From: Metasolibacillus meyeri
GTDB lineage: Bacteria; Bacillota; Bacilli; Bacillales_A; Planococcaceae
Assembly (NCBI RefSeq): GCF_003049505.1
Contig: NZ_PYWN01000001.1
Span: forward strand, 1 to 58,181
Length of the DNA: 58,181 bases
Reading direction: 5' to 3'
Below the pieces are notes generated by a model. That model saw only the letters and a list, made by a program, of their open reading frames with translations, did not search any database and was not told where the DNA came from. Positions 1 to 8,742 of this stretch are shown in pieces (the stretch's first letter is position 1; the number at the start of each line of letters is the position of its first letter). The position numbers and the translations under genes are program-made.

Positions 1-143
1 CGCAAATAAATCGGGAAAGTCGCAAATAAACTGAGGAAACCCGCAAATAAATCGAGAAAGTCGCAAATAAACTGAGGAAACCTGCAAATAAATCGAGAAA
101 ATTGCTAATAATTGAGGGTAACCGACAAATAAATCCCCAAACT
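1..143. repeat. Tandem array of 20-21 bp units
   Basis: About seven degenerate units follow one another, alternating between a 20-bp form (CGCAAATAAATCGAGAAAGT) and a 21-bp form (CGCAAATAAACTGAGGAAAC plus C), so the higher-order period is 41 bp. The first four units are nearly identical and the last three decay. The array lies beyond the end of modB and may continue left of the window. There is no unique spacer between units, so it is not a CRISPR array. Looser arrays with a similar period occur near 4083, 11131 and 31287. Confidence 0.85.
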
Positions 144-155
144 CACAAATCAAAC

Positions 156-196
156 AATAAGAGCGAACAATTCATCATGAATTGTTCGCTCTTATT
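156..196 (-). terminator. 19-bp perfect hairpin containing the modB stop codon
   Basis: Arms 156-174 and 178-196 are perfect reverse complements of 19 bp around a 3-nt loop. The loop (175-177, TCA) is the complement of the modB TGA stop codon, so the 5' arm is the last codons of modB. The T-tract on the minus strand is weak (TTATTGTTTG), so it may act as an mRNA 3'-end stabiliser as well as a terminator. Confidence 0.65.
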
Positions 197-840
197 AAAT
201 GTACACCTAATAACATAAGGAATGAAATCCCGACCATAGAGCCAACCCATGCCCAAGCAAAGGACATATTGTTAGAGCCAATTGCCATATAAATGGCGAT
301 TGATGCAGTTTGCGTTTTGCCAGGTAAGTTGCCAGCAAACATTAATGTTGCACCAAATTCACCTAAAGCTCTTGCAAAGCTGAGTATACCACCTGCTATA
401 AGTGCTTTGAAGGCGAGGGGGATGGCTATATAGCAAAAAACCTGCCTTTCACTTGCGCCATCTACTCGTGCTGCATTTTCAATGTTTTGATCAATCGACT
501 CAAAGCCTAATTTAGCGGATTGATACATAAGTGGAAAAGCAACAACGGTTGCAGCAAGTACTGCCGCCCACCATGTGAACATGATTGGCTGATTGAAAAT
601 CCAAATAATGGCGCTACCTAACATACTATTTTTTCCAAAAAGGATAATTAATAAAAAGCCGACAACCGTAGGCGGTAAGACGAGTGGCAATAATAGCATG
701 GTTTCTACAAGTAATTTTCCAGGGAAATGGCGTCTAGCCATCCATCTCCCTAACAAAGTGCCGACCAGCAAAACGATACTAGTCGACACAAAGGCAATCT
801 CGATAGAAAGCTTGAGTGGAGAACAAAAGTCAGCACTCAT
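175..840 (-). CDS. modB: Molybdate ABC transporter permease ModB
   Basis: This is the membrane permease of a molybdate (or tungstate) ABC importer. The 221 residues match the family length and form about five hydrophobic segments. The cytoplasmic EAA loop that docks on the ATPase is clear (AARVDGASERQVFCYIAIPL, roughly residues 123-142), followed by the conserved RALGEFGATLMFAGN stretch typical of ModB. It starts 3 nt after the modA stop, with an AAGGGA ribosome binding site inside the end of modA, so the two are cotranscribed. No modC ATPase gene follows: the next 174 bp hold only a hairpin and a repeat array. The ATPase is therefore encoded elsewhere or borrowed. Confidence 0.93.
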   Translation of the reverse strand: MSADFCSPLKLSIEIAFVSTSIVLLVGTLLGRWMARRHFPGKLLVETMLLLPLVLPPTVVGFLLIILFGKNSMLGSAIIWIFNQPIMFTWWAAVLAATVVAFPLMYQSAKLGFESIDQNIENAARVDGASERQVFCYIAIPLAFKALIAGGILSFARALGEFGATLMFAGNLPGKTQTASIAIYMAIGSNNMSFAWAWVGSMVGISFLMLLGVHLIRANNS

Positions 841-843
841 CGA

Positions 844-1614
844 CTACTGTCCCTTTTTGAAGCCGTACTTTTCAAAGACGTTCATTGCTACATCACTTTG
901 TAAAAATTGATAAAAATCTGTGGCAGCTGCAGTTTGCTTGCTATCCTTTAAAATGCCGACTGGATAAATAATCGGTGTATGTGTTTCGCTATCAGCAGTT
1001 GCGACAATCTCGACTTTATCTGAGATGAGTGCATCTGTTTTATAAACTAAGCCTGCATCAACATTTTCTGTTTCAACATATGTCAGTACTTGTCGCACAT
1101 CTTTTGTATAAACAATTTTAGATTCTAGCTCATTCCATAATCCTAGGTTTTGTAATGCTTCCATTCCGTATTGGCCAGCAGGAACATTATCTGGTGTGCC
1201 AAGCGCAATCTTTTCTGCATTTTTTAATTGCTCAAAAGATTGAATGCTTTTGTCATTGTTTGTAGGAACAACTAATACTAGTTCATTTGCAAGTAAATTT
1301 GTGCCTTGCTTTTGGTCAATAAGCTCTTCATCTACCAGCTCATAAAATTTATTTTCTGCTGCTGAGAAAAACAAATCGGCAGGTGCACCTTGCAATATTT
1401 GCTGTTGCAATGTACCAGAGCCACCAAAATTATAGGTAATCGTCACATTTGGATGCTCGTCTGTGTAAGTCGTCTTTAATTCTTCTAAAGCCTCTTGTAA
1501 GCTAGCCGCAGCGGAAATTGTTAGTTCTACTGCTTCATCGTTAGCTGTTTGGCTATTACAGCCGACTAATAAAATTGAAAATAATAAAATTGCTATGCTA
1601 TAAAATTTTTTCAT
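844..1614 (-). CDS. modA: Molybdate-binding lipoprotein ModA
   Basis: Periplasmic-type binding protein of the molybdate importer, tethered to the outer membrane face. The 256-aa protein begins with a lipoprotein signal (MKKFYSIAILLFSILLVGCN; lipobox LVGC, lipidated Cys19). The mature part has ModA hallmarks: LTISAAASL at the N-terminus, the NFGGSGTLQQQI segment, GAPADLFFSA, and DAGLVYKTDA near the C-terminus. The start has an AGAGGT ribosome binding site. It forms a two-gene operon with modB. It might prefer tungstate (WtpA/TupA-like); the sequence alone does not separate the two oxyanions. Confidence 0.93.
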   Translation of the reverse strand: MKKFYSIAILLFSILLVGCNSQTANDEAVELTISAAASLQEALEELKTTYTDEHPNVTITYNFGGSGTLQQQILQGAPADLFFSAAENKFYELVDEELIDQKQGTNLLANELVLVVPTNNDKSIQSFEQLKNAEKIALGTPDNVPAGQYGMEALQNLGLWNELESKIVYTKDVRQVLTYVETENVDAGLVYKTDALISDKVEIVATADSETHTPIIYPVGILKDSKQTAAATDFYQFLQSDVAMNVFEKYGFKKGQ

Positions 1615-1719
1615 AAATTATTTACCTCTTTCGTGTTAGATAGTATTCAATTGTTGTAGGGGTTTCTGTTTACGCAAGTCATGGCCAACTGCTAAATTTT
1701 TGAGTGCATCTTGTTGTAT

Positions 1720-2175
1720 TTACTCATCTTTTTTTGTCGTGAGATACTGTTCAACAAGCGCAATACTAGATTCCATTTTTTGCAGTAGTTCTTTTGAGGA
1801 GCCACTGTTATTTTTATAGGCATTCATTTGCTTTTCTAAATGACCTTTTGCAGTAGACAGAGCATGCAGCATATTATTGTGCATTTTTGCTTGTAAGAAA
1901 CTTTCAGCTGTGGCGCCATTTTTATTGTTTGTATCAAGAAATGGGTGAATGCCTTCTGGTATTTTTGTCCCTGATAAAAGCCCTTTACCAAGCGCAACAG
2001 AGCTTGCGTGTGAAAAGAGATTGAACATCGCTTGTGACTGTGATTTAGCATGTTTTTTATCACGTGCATCAAATGCTCCTACTAAAGAGTTGAAAAAATC
2101 TTTACCATCCTCATTCATAAAGGTAGTGTCTTTTGTAAAAAGTGTTTGTTTCATGTTGAATAGTGGATCAATCAT
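1720..2175 (-). CDS. Uncharacterised 151-aa protein
   Basis: I do not recognise a family. The protein is hydrophilic, probably mostly helical, with no signal peptide or membrane segment, and ends in a lysine-rich tail (TTKKDE). I chose ATG at 2175 because a full GGAGGT site ends 6 nt upstream; the TTG at 2181 directly abuts that site and is unlikely. It precedes modA in the same direction with a 105-nt gap. Cotranscription with modAB is possible, but nothing in the protein suggests a molybdate link. Confidence 0.7.
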   Translation of the reverse strand: MIDPLFNMKQTLFTKDTTFMNEDGKDFFNSLVGAFDARDKKHAKSQSQAMFNLFSHASSVALGKGLLSGTKIPEGIHPFLDTNNKNGATAESFLQAKMHNNMLHALSTAKGHLEKQMNAYKNNSGSSKELLQKMESSIALVEQYLTTKKDE

Positions 2176-2181
2176 AGTCAA

Positions 2182-2794
2182 ACCTCCTTATTGAAATAAT
2201 CAGTTCTAAATAACTGCAATTCTGCTGCCAACAAAAAATAACACCGTGATTGCCTAAAGTTTTACGGGTATGTAATAGCATTTTGATTAATTGTATCAAG
2301 GGTTGTTGTCTCTTCTATTATTACGCTATTAATTATAATATTGTTTAAGCCAAGTCAGTTCCTCCTCGCTTTCTCCGATAACAGAATGTTGAGATTCATT
2401 TTTTGCGCTAAAGCCTTCATAAATAAAGTAAATCTTTAATCAGTGGAGATTTTCCTTATCCATACAAATTAGTGATAAAGGAGCACAAGCTAAGAGTTTC
2501 ATATCCAGTTTGTCTGGCATAAAGCTAAAAAATCCACCAAGAAATGACACACTATTTGCATGTTAGTCATTCAAGGTGGATAAAACTCTTAGCAGGGCAT
2601 GCTAAAAATTCAACCTACTGTTCATTTAATTTTACAATAGCAATCAAACATTAAAAATGAAAATATTTCAATGCCATTCGTATATTTTTTATTATAGCCC
2701 CTTTATTTGGAAAGAACAATCCTTTATTTTTGTTTTTTAGGGTACTAAATAGGTTAAATTATAGTGTGACACCATAACATTTGAAAAGATATTA
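2182..2794. other. Gene-free 613-bp stretch with inverted repeats
   Basis: No ORF here has a convincing ribosome binding site. The stretch contains a copy of the AATCAGTGGAG repeat near 2437, which resembles sites near 33598 and 58003, and a nested inverted repeat listed separately. The part 2600-2790 is very AT-rich and may hold the modA-side promoter; no clear -35/-10 pair was assigned. Confidence 0.5.
2489..2593. repeat. Nested inverted repeat, MITE-like
   Basis: Outer arms GCTAAGAGTTT (2489-2499) and AAAACTCTTAGC (2582-2593) enclose inner arms AATCCACC (2531-2538) and GGTGGATA (2575-2582). The pair could fold into a cruciform or mark a small non-autonomous element. No target-site duplication was confirmed. 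Confidence 0.45.
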
Positions 2795-3982
2795 TTATTC
2801 ACTTGGCTGCATTAAATGCGGGGCTTTGCGTGCAGTCCACGTATAAGCAAGAAGTAAGCATGCCAGTAAAATAATTGTTCCGAAAATATAAGGTGCGTTC
2901 ATATTCCAATCAAATAAAGTGCCTGCAAGCGCAGGACCAACCATATTGCCTAAGCTCATATAGGCATTATTCATTCCCGCTGCATAGCCTTGTCCATTAC
3001 CAGCCAGCTTTGATACAAGTGTATTAACCGCTGGGCGAATAAATGTTGTCGCGATGGAGAACAGTGTAGCAACGGCTAAAATAACAAAGAAGCCGCTAAT
3101 ATAAACCATCAATAGCATCGTAATTGCTGCTGCGAGTAAATTGACAAGAATTACTTTCATCTCACCAAAACGCTTAAATAGTCGATCGATAACAAACATT
3201 TGCAAAATAACACCTGCAAAGCCGCCAACTGTTAGCACAATGGCGATGTCTGTTGGCGTATAGTGGAATTTATAGCCTAAATAAATAGCCATTGTTGCTT
3301 GGAAATTTGCAATGCCAAAACTAAATGTGAAAATAACAATTAGTATAACGAAGTAGGGCATTTTCACAGAGTTGGCTAATTGTTTAAAGACATTATCCTT
3401 TTTTGTCTGTTGCTTCAATTGTACAGCAACATTTGGTAAAACAAAGTAAGAAATAAGCGCCGTAGCTATCGCGAAGCCCCCTGCAATATAAAATGGGAAG
3501 TGTAAATCTACCTTTGCTAAAAAGCCACCAATGCCTGGGCCAATTGTGAAGCCAAGCGACATAGCAGCACCTAGCATACCCATCCCTTTACCACGTTCTT
3601 CTACTGTCGTAATATCCGCCACATAAGCCATTGTCGGTGCCATAATTAATGCTGCGCCAAGCCCAGCTAAAAAGCGTGCAGCAAACAGCATCCAAATATC
3701 TGTCGCAAGCCCAAAGAAAATTTGTGCCAAGCCATAAATGACAAGACCAGTAATAATAAATAATTTGCGTCCATGCCGGTCAGATAAATCGCCAGCAATT
3801 GGCGAAAATAAAAATTGTGCTAAAGCAAAGCCCGCAATAAGAAAGCCAAGTGCCTTTCCACCAACACCAAAAAGCAATAAATAATCGGGCATTACAGGAA
3901 TAATAATTCCGATACCGCCCATTGTAATAAACAAACTAAACATTAATATGTAGAGTGCGGATTTATTCGTTTGTTGTGTCAT
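2795..3982 (-). CDS. MFS multidrug efflux transporter (NorA/Bmr/TetA-like)
   Basis: Integral membrane drug/proton antiporter of the major facilitator superfamily, 395 aa with about 12 hydrophobic segments. The motif A loop between helices 2 and 3 is clear (GDLSDRHGRK), and the antiporter motif C region reads LGFTIGPGIGG, as in drug-export MFS proteins. The start at 3982 (MTQQTNKS) is preceded by AAGGGATGG at good spacing; upstream in-frame codons have no ribosome binding site and would add an odd hydrophobic leader. The gene stands alone between two intergenic regions. The substrate cannot be read from sequence. Confidence 0.85.
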   Translation of the reverse strand: MTQQTNKSALYILMFSLFITMGGIGIIIPVMPDYLLLFGVGGKALGFLIAGFALAQFLFSPIAGDLSDRHGRKLFIITGLVIYGLAQIFFGLATDIWMLFAARFLAGLGAALIMAPTMAYVADITTVEERGKGMGMLGAAMSLGFTIGPGIGGFLAKVDLHFPFYIAGGFAIATALISYFVLPNVAVQLKQQTKKDNVFKQLANSVKMPYFVILIVIFTFSFGIANFQATMAIYLGYKFHYTPTDIAIVLTVGGFAGVILQMFVIDRLFKRFGEMKVILVNLLAAAITMLLMVYISGFFVILAVATLFSIATTFIRPAVNTLVSKLAGNGQGYAAGMNNAYMSLGNMVGPALAGTLFDWNMNAPYIFGTIILLACLLLAYTWTARKAPHLMQPSE

Positions 3983-4082
3983 TTGTTTTCCATCCCTTAT
4001 TGATTTCAATTGAACTAAGTCTACCATAAGGAGTAGGGGACTGCTATTAATTAAGATTAAGAGCAAAGTTGATAGATGAGAG

Positions 4083-4160
4083 GTCGCCGCTATATGCGAA
4101 AGTCGCTGATATCATTTCAAGTTGCTAATAGAACTACAAAATTGACTGATAGACAAATTC
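4083..4160. repeat. Degenerate ~20-bp periodic repeat
   Basis: Related words recur at 4083 (GTCGCCGCTAT), 4102 (GTCGCTGATAT), 4121 (GTTGCTAATA) and 4141 (ATTGACTGATA), a spacing of 19-20 bp. The array lies between the MFS gene start and the potD terminator and resembles the arrays at 1-143 and 31287-31349. Confidence 0.5.
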
Positions 4161-4164
4161 ACTT

Positions 4165-4201
4165 CAAAAAAAGCTGTCGGAAGAAAATTTCCAGACAGCT
4201 C
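4165..4201 (-). terminator. Rho-independent terminator of the pot operon
   Basis: On the minus strand AGCTGTCTGGAA pairs with TTCCGACAGCT around a short loop and is followed by TTTTTTT. It lies just downstream of potD. Confidence 0.9.
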
Positions 4202-4206
4202 TTAAC

Positions 4207-5283
4207 TTAATTCATACTCATCTTAAACTCTAAAAACAATTCATTATACTTTCCTAGCCATTCAAGACCAAGGTTTTCGTATACTTCAAGATGCTCGCGT
4301 GCTTCTTCATCTGGGTAGTAACGCTCATCTTCAACTACTTCTGGGTCCATTAGCTCCATTGCTACCGCATTTGGTGTAGAGTAACCGACATAGTCTGTAT
4401 TTTGGGCATTAACTTCTGCATCAAGCATAAAGTTGATGAAGGCATGTGCACCATCAATATTTTTCGCTGTTTTTGGAATAACGAAATTGTCGAACCATAA
4501 ATTTGAGCCTTCTTCAGGCACAGCATACGTTAAATCTTCATTTTCAAACATCATATCTGCTGCTTGCCCTGACCAAGTTAAGGCAACAGATGCTTCATTG
4601 TTAATCATTAATGGCGTAATTTCGTCACCAATAATCGCTTTTACATTTGGTGCAAGGGTAATTAACTTATCTGTTGCCGCACGTAAAATTTGCTCATCCT
4701 TCGTATTTAAAGATTGACCAATTGAATTTAAGCCCATCCCCATTACCTCACGTGCACCATCAACTAAAAAGACTTTGTTCTTTAATGAAGGGTCCCATAG
4801 ATCATCCCATGATTCAAACGTTAAGTGCTCGCCAATCATTGTAGGGTTATAGACGATACCCACCGTTCCCCAAAAGTACGGAAGTGAATATTGATTTCCT
4901 GGATCAAATGTTAAATCTAAAAAGTAAGGGTCAATATTTTGGATGTTTGGTATTTTAGTATGATCTAAAGGAATTAATAAATCCTTTTCCTTCATCATTT
5001 CCACTGTATATTCAGAAGGGGCAGCGACATCATATGCTGAACCACCTTGTTGAATTTTTGTTAGCATTGCTTCATTTGAATCAAATGTTTCATATATCAC
5101 GTGGATGCCTGTTTCTTTTTCAAAATCCTTGATTAAATCAGGGTCGATATATTCACCCCAGTTGAAAACTGTGAGCGTATCTGTCCCACCTTTGCCCCCT
5201 TTTACTTGCAGCTGGCTGGCAGCTAAAAACAACAGGGCACATGTAATAACAATTGCAATTGTTGCTTGTAGTAACTGTTTCAT
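4207..5283 (-). CDS. potD: Spermidine/putrescine-binding protein PotD
   Basis: Extracytoplasmic polyamine-binding protein of the PotABCD importer, 358 aa. The mature part opens with LTVFNWGEYIDPDLI, the classic PotD start, followed by FEKETGIHVIYETFDSNEAM. The N-terminus is a hydrophobic segment (about residues 5-22) but has no canonical lipobox: the only cysteine (Cys15, VITC) lies inside the hydrophobic core. The protein may therefore be released by signal peptidase I (after LAAS) or stay anchored by an uncleaved helix, unlike typical Gram-positive PotD lipoproteins. It is the last gene of the operon, 3 nt after potC. Confidence 0.93.
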   Translation of the reverse strand: MKQLLQATIAIVITCALLFLAASQLQVKGGKGGTDTLTVFNWGEYIDPDLIKDFEKETGIHVIYETFDSNEAMLTKIQQGGSAYDVAAPSEYTVEMMKEKDLLIPLDHTKIPNIQNIDPYFLDLTFDPGNQYSLPYFWGTVGIVYNPTMIGEHLTFESWDDLWDPSLKNKVFLVDGAREVMGMGLNSIGQSLNTKDEQILRAATDKLITLAPNVKAIIGDEITPLMINNEASVALTWSGQAADMMFENEDLTYAVPEEGSNLWFDNFVIPKTAKNIDGAHAFINFMLDAEVNAQNTDYVGYSTPNAVAMELMDPEVVEDERYYPDEEAREHLEVYENLGLEWLGKYNELFLEFKMSMN

Positions 5284-5286
5284 TGA

Positions 5287-6081
5287 TTAGCGTCCCACCT
5301 TTGCTTGCTTTGAGCGATTATTGACAAAATAGTAGCCGACAACAACCAGTACAGTAATCACAAAAATTAAACCAGAAATCGCGTTAATTGTTAAAGTGAT
5401 ACCAGTACGTGCCATCGAATAAATTTCGACTGACAATGTGCTAAAGCCATTTCCTGTGACGAAAAATGTCACAGCAAAATCATCTAATGAATACGTCAGT
5501 GCCATGAAAAAGCCAGCGAAAATCCCTGGTGCAATATAAGGTAAAATCACACGCATTAACACATCGCGTTTTGTTGCCCCTAAATCGCGTGCCGCATCAA
5601 TTAACGATGTATTCATTTCGAGCAATTTTGGCAACACCATCAGCACAACAATCGGTACGCTGAAGGCGATATGTGATACAAGCACAGAGGCAAAGCCGAG
5701 CTTCACACCGATAAATGTAAATAAAATTAAGAAGCTGGCACCGATAATAACGTCTGGGCTTACGATTAACACGTTGTTTAAAGAAAGCAAAACGCTGCGC
5801 ATTTTGGCATTCTTTACAGAAACGATGCCGATTGCTCCGAATGTCCCAATAATTGTTGCCAACAAGCCAGAAAGCAATGCCACTAAAATGGTATTAATTA
5901 AAATAACAATTAAGCGTGAATCACCAAAGACAGCCGCATAATGCTCCCATGTAAAGGATTCGAAGTCGTTCATATTGCCAGCACTATTGAACGAATAAAA
6001 AATAAGGTAAAAGATTGGCGCATATAAAATTACAAAAACGAGCACCAAATAAATTTTAGAAACGGGCGATAGCTTTTCCAT
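5287..6081 (-). CDS. potC: Spermidine/putrescine ABC permease PotC
   Basis: Second membrane permease of the polyamine importer, 264 aa with six hydrophobic segments. The EAA loop reads DAARDLGATKRDVLMRVILP, the contact site for the PotA ATPase. Its ATG overlaps the potB TAA stop (TAATG), which implies translational coupling. The segment YSLDDFAVTFFVTG is typical of PotC and of related thiamine/iron permeases. Confidence 0.93.
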   Translation of the reverse strand: MEKLSPVSKIYLVLVFVILYAPIFYLIFYSFNSAGNMNDFESFTWEHYAAVFGDSRLIVILINTILVALLSGLLATIIGTFGAIGIVSVKNAKMRSVLLSLNNVLIVSPDVIIGASFLILFTFIGVKLGFASVLVSHIAFSVPIVVLMVLPKLLEMNTSLIDAARDLGATKRDVLMRVILPYIAPGIFAGFFMALTYSLDDFAVTFFVTGNGFSTLSVEIYSMARTGITLTINAISGLIFVITVLVVVGYYFVNNRSKQAKVGR

Positions 6082-6887
6082 TATACGCGACCTCCCTTAG
6101 ATTTTTTTCCTGTAAATAACATAATTAATACCATAATGAAGATTAAAAATACCGCAATGGTTGAGCCCATTCCCCAGTTTTGTGATACGAGGAATTGCTG
6201 CTCAATCGCTGTACCAAGCGTAATGACACGGTTTCCTGCAATCAAGCGCGTAATCATAAAGAGCGATAGTGCAGGAATAAATGTTACTTGAATGCCCGAT
6301 TTCACGCCATCAATCGTTAATGGGAAAATGACGCGGCGGAACGTTGTGAAGCTTGAAGCACCAAGGTCGCGTGCCGCATAGACAAGCGTTGGATTTAGCT
6401 TATCAAGCGAGTTGAAAATTGGAATAATCATAAACGGTATGAAAATATAAACCGATACGAATACAAAGCTAAAATCAGTAAATAACATTTGCTGTGGGTC
6501 GAAACCAAACACTTCAATCATGGCATTGATTGGTCCATATAAGCCGAAAATACCAATAAAGGCATATGTTTTTAATAACAAGTTAATCCATGAAGGAATA
6601 ATAATGAGCATCAACCATAAATGTTTATGCTTTGTTTTTGTTAATAAATAAGCGACTGGATAAGATACAAGCAATGTGAAAAATGTAATTAAAAAGGCGT
6701 ACCAAAAGCTAGACAACGTCATTTTTAAATACACAGTTGAGAAAAATGCTGCATAGTTAGCTAATGTGAAATTCCCTTCTAAGTCTTGCAAGGAATAATA
6801 AATAATTAAAGCAATCGGTGCGATTACAAAGAGCGCAATCCAAATCACATAAGGAAATAATGCGCTTTTTGAATTTTTAGTTTGCAT
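6081..6887 (-). CDS. potB: Spermidine/putrescine ABC permease PotB
   Basis: First membrane permease of the importer, about 268 aa with six hydrophobic segments and the EAA loop [20 protein letters not shown]. Several in-frame ATGs cluster at the start. The one at 6887 (MQTKNSK) lies 9 nt after a GGAG site and is the best choice; it overlaps the end of potA by 11 nt, so potA and potB are probably translationally coupled. Upstream ATGs at 6893, 6902 and 6911 are alternatives. Confidence 0.92.
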   Translation of the reverse strand: MQTKNSKSALFPYVIWIALFVIAPIALIIYYSLQDLEGNFTLANYAAFFSTVYLKMTLSSFWYAFLITFFTLLVSYPVAYLLTKTKHKHLWLMLIIIPSWINLLLKTYAFIGIFGLYGPINAMIEVFGFDPQQMLFTDFSFVFVSVYIFIPFMIIPIFNSLDKLNPTLVYAARDLGASSFTTFRRVIFPLTIDGVKSGIQVTFIPALSLFMITRLIAGNRVITLGTAIEQQFLVSQNWGMGSTIAVFLIFIMVLIMLFTGKKSKGGRV

Positions 6888-7983
6888 CGTCATCATCTCC
6901 ATATGATTCAAGTCGCTTGTCGAAATCTTCCTCTGTCTCGTTTAAGCGCATAACATGAATAGCTTCTGGATCGAAATCTAAGCCGATTTGTTGTCCTACT
7001 TCTGCTTTTTTCAATGAGTGAACAAGCCATTCATTGCCATCTTGGTCGTATGTTGAGATTTCATAGTGCACGCCACGGAAAAGCTGTGTATCAACAGTAA
7101 CTACTAATTTCCCTTTTTCCACCGTTGTAATTTCTAAATCCTCTGGACGAATGACAATATCGATTTTCTCATTTTTTTGCATCCCTTGATCGACACATTC
7201 AAATTCTTTGCCTGCGAAGCGAACACGGAAGTCGTCAATCATAATGCCATCAACGATATTCGATTCCCCGATAAAGTCAGCAACGAAGCGGTTAATTGGC
7301 TCATCGTAAATATCAACTGGCGTACCCGATTGCTGAATTTCACCATTCGATAAAACGAAAATCTCATCGCTCATTGCTAATGCTTCCTCTTGATCATGTG
7401 TGACAAAAATGAAGGTTTTGCCAAGCCGCTGCTGTAATTCGCGTAGTTCATATTGCATTTCTGTACGCAATTTTAAGTCAAGTGCTGATAATGGCTCATC
7501 TAATAAAATAATTTCAGGGTCGTTAACGATGGCACGTGCGATGGCGACACGCTGACGCTGACCACCAGACATTTCAGAAATTTCACGATTACCATAGCCT
7601 GCTAAGTTAACGAATTTTAATGCCTCTTGCACACGCTGTTCAATTTCTACTTCTTTCACTTTTTTAATACGTAAACCAAATGCCACATTTTCAAAAACAT
7701 TTAAATGGGGAAACAGTGCATAATCTTGGAACACTGTATTTACTTGACGTTCATTAGCTGGTACATTATTAATTTTTTTATCATGGAAGAAAACAGAGCC
7801 GTCAGTTGGTTCAGTAAAACCTGCAATAATACGCAAAATCGTTGTTTTTCCACAGCCAGATGGACCAAGTAATGTATAAAACTTCCCTTTTTCTAGCTCA
7901 AAATTAATATTTTTTAATACGACTGTTCCGTCGTCATAAGATTTCGTTACATTTTCAAAGCGAATAATTGTATTGTTGTCCAT
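6877..7983 (-). CDS. potA: Spermidine/putrescine ABC ATPase PotA
   Basis: Cytoplasmic ATPase that powers polyamine import, 368 aa. Walker A is GPSGCGKTT, the signature is [15 protein letters not shown], and Walker B is [12 protein letters not shown] followed by the switch histidine in [14 protein letters not shown]. The C-terminal third is the TOBE-type regulatory domain usual for this subfamily. It ends in an acidic tail (SYGDDDDAN). It follows the XRE-cupin regulator by 15 nt and leads potBCD. The TOBE-containing class also serves iron and thiamine; the PotD neighbour decides for polyamines. Confidence 0.95.
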   Translation of the reverse strand: MDNNTIIRFENVTKSYDDGTVVLKNINFELEKGKFYTLLGPSGCGKTTILRIIAGFTEPTDGSVFFHDKKINNVPANERQVNTVFQDYALFPHLNVFENVAFGLRIKKVKEVEIEQRVQEALKFVNLAGYGNREISEMSGGQRQRVAIARAIVNDPEIILLDEPLSALDLKLRTEMQYELRELQQRLGKTFIFVTHDQEEALAMSDEIFVLSNGEIQQSGTPVDIYDEPINRFVADFIGESNIVDGIMIDDFRVRFAGKEFECVDQGMQKNEKIDIVIRPEDLEITTVEKGKLVVTVDTQLFRGVHYEISTYDQDGNEWLVHSLKKAEVGQQIGLDFDPEAIHVMRLNETEEDFDKRLESYGDDDDAN

Positions 7984-7998
7984 GACAAGCCTCCTAAA

Positions 7999-8544
7999 CT
8001 ATAAATAAGATTCCGTAGCGACGAGCAACAATTCCGTTGTCCCGTCATATACATTGAAAATTTGGTGATTGGACACTGCATCATAATAAACAGAATGTCC
8101 CTCTGTTGCGATATAGGCTTCATCCCCAATAACGACGCGAATGCGCCCCTTTAATACGTAAATAAACGTTTCAGCAAGGGACGGCTCAAACGCTTTAAAA
8201 GCCCCATCTTTATGTATTTTTAAAAAGACAGGCTCCATTTCTTTATCATTTGATGTTGGAATTAACCATTCAATCTCATATTGTTTGTCATTATCCGTAA
8301 AGCTACTGCGATCTTCCTTCGTAAAAACAACATGCTTATTTTGCCACTTTTCATCATCAAAAAATTGCTTTGGCGTTGTGCCAAGCACCTCTAAAATCGA
8401 AAATAATGTTTCGATAGAAGGAGAGTTTAAATCGCGTTCAAGCTGTGAAATATAGCCTTTTGTTAAATCCGTTCGTTCGCCAAGCTCTTCCTGAGTGAGG
8501 CCTTTTTTTAGGCGAAGCTCCTTTATTTTCATCCCAATTTGCAT
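7999..8544 (-). CDS. XRE-family regulator with C-terminal cupin domain
   Basis: DNA-binding regulator, 181 aa: an N-terminal helix-turn-helix (about residues 6-62, including GLTQEELGERTDLTKGYISQ) and a C-terminal cupin ligand-sensing barrel (about 110-178, with ETFIYVLKGRIRVVIGDEAY). This architecture matches PuuR/PotR-type regulators that head polyamine operons. It is the first gene of the pot operon, with a GGAGG ribosome binding site, and probably senses a polyamine and represses its own promoter. The family includes both repressors and activators, so the sign is inferred. Confidence 0.9.
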   Translation of the reverse strand: MQIGMKIKELRLKKGLTQEELGERTDLTKGYISQLERDLNSPSIETLFSILEVLGTTPKQFFDDEKWQNKHVVFTKEDRSSFTDNDKQYEIEWLIPTSNDKEMEPVFLKIHKDGAFKAFEPSLAETFIYVLKGRIRVVIGDEAYIATEGHSVYYDAVSNHQIFNVYDGTTELLLVATESYL

Positions 8545-8561
8545 TTCTTTGCCTCCTTATA

Positions 8562-8662
8562 AGTTTAGTAATTTTAAACTAAGAGTTATGAAAGTTTACT
8601 TTTACAAAACTTTAAGTTTACAAAAGCAAAGATAATTATACAGTTTTCTACTTAAAAAACAA
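8562..8662 (-). promoter_or_regulatory. pot operon promoter with candidate operators
   Basis: Minus-strand -35 TTGTTT (8657-8662) and -10 TATAAT (8635-8640) are 16 bp apart. Between the -10 and the ribosome binding site lie two related inverted repeats: AGTTTA-N7-TAAACT (8562-8580) and AAAGTTT-N9-AAACTTT (8591-8613). Their position just downstream of the start site suits repressor binding by the XRE-cupin protein; this is inference. Confidence 0.65.
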
Positions 8663-8742
8663 GGGATTTCAAAATTTTTTACAAGGAATTTAGAGCAAAT
8701 TTTCTCGGCTGTTTACATATTGTAAAGAAGGAGGAGATAATG

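Noticed and set aside
1-143. Possible CRISPR array at the window start
   Set aside because: Units are contiguous and similar throughout, with no unique spacers, and no cas genes are near.
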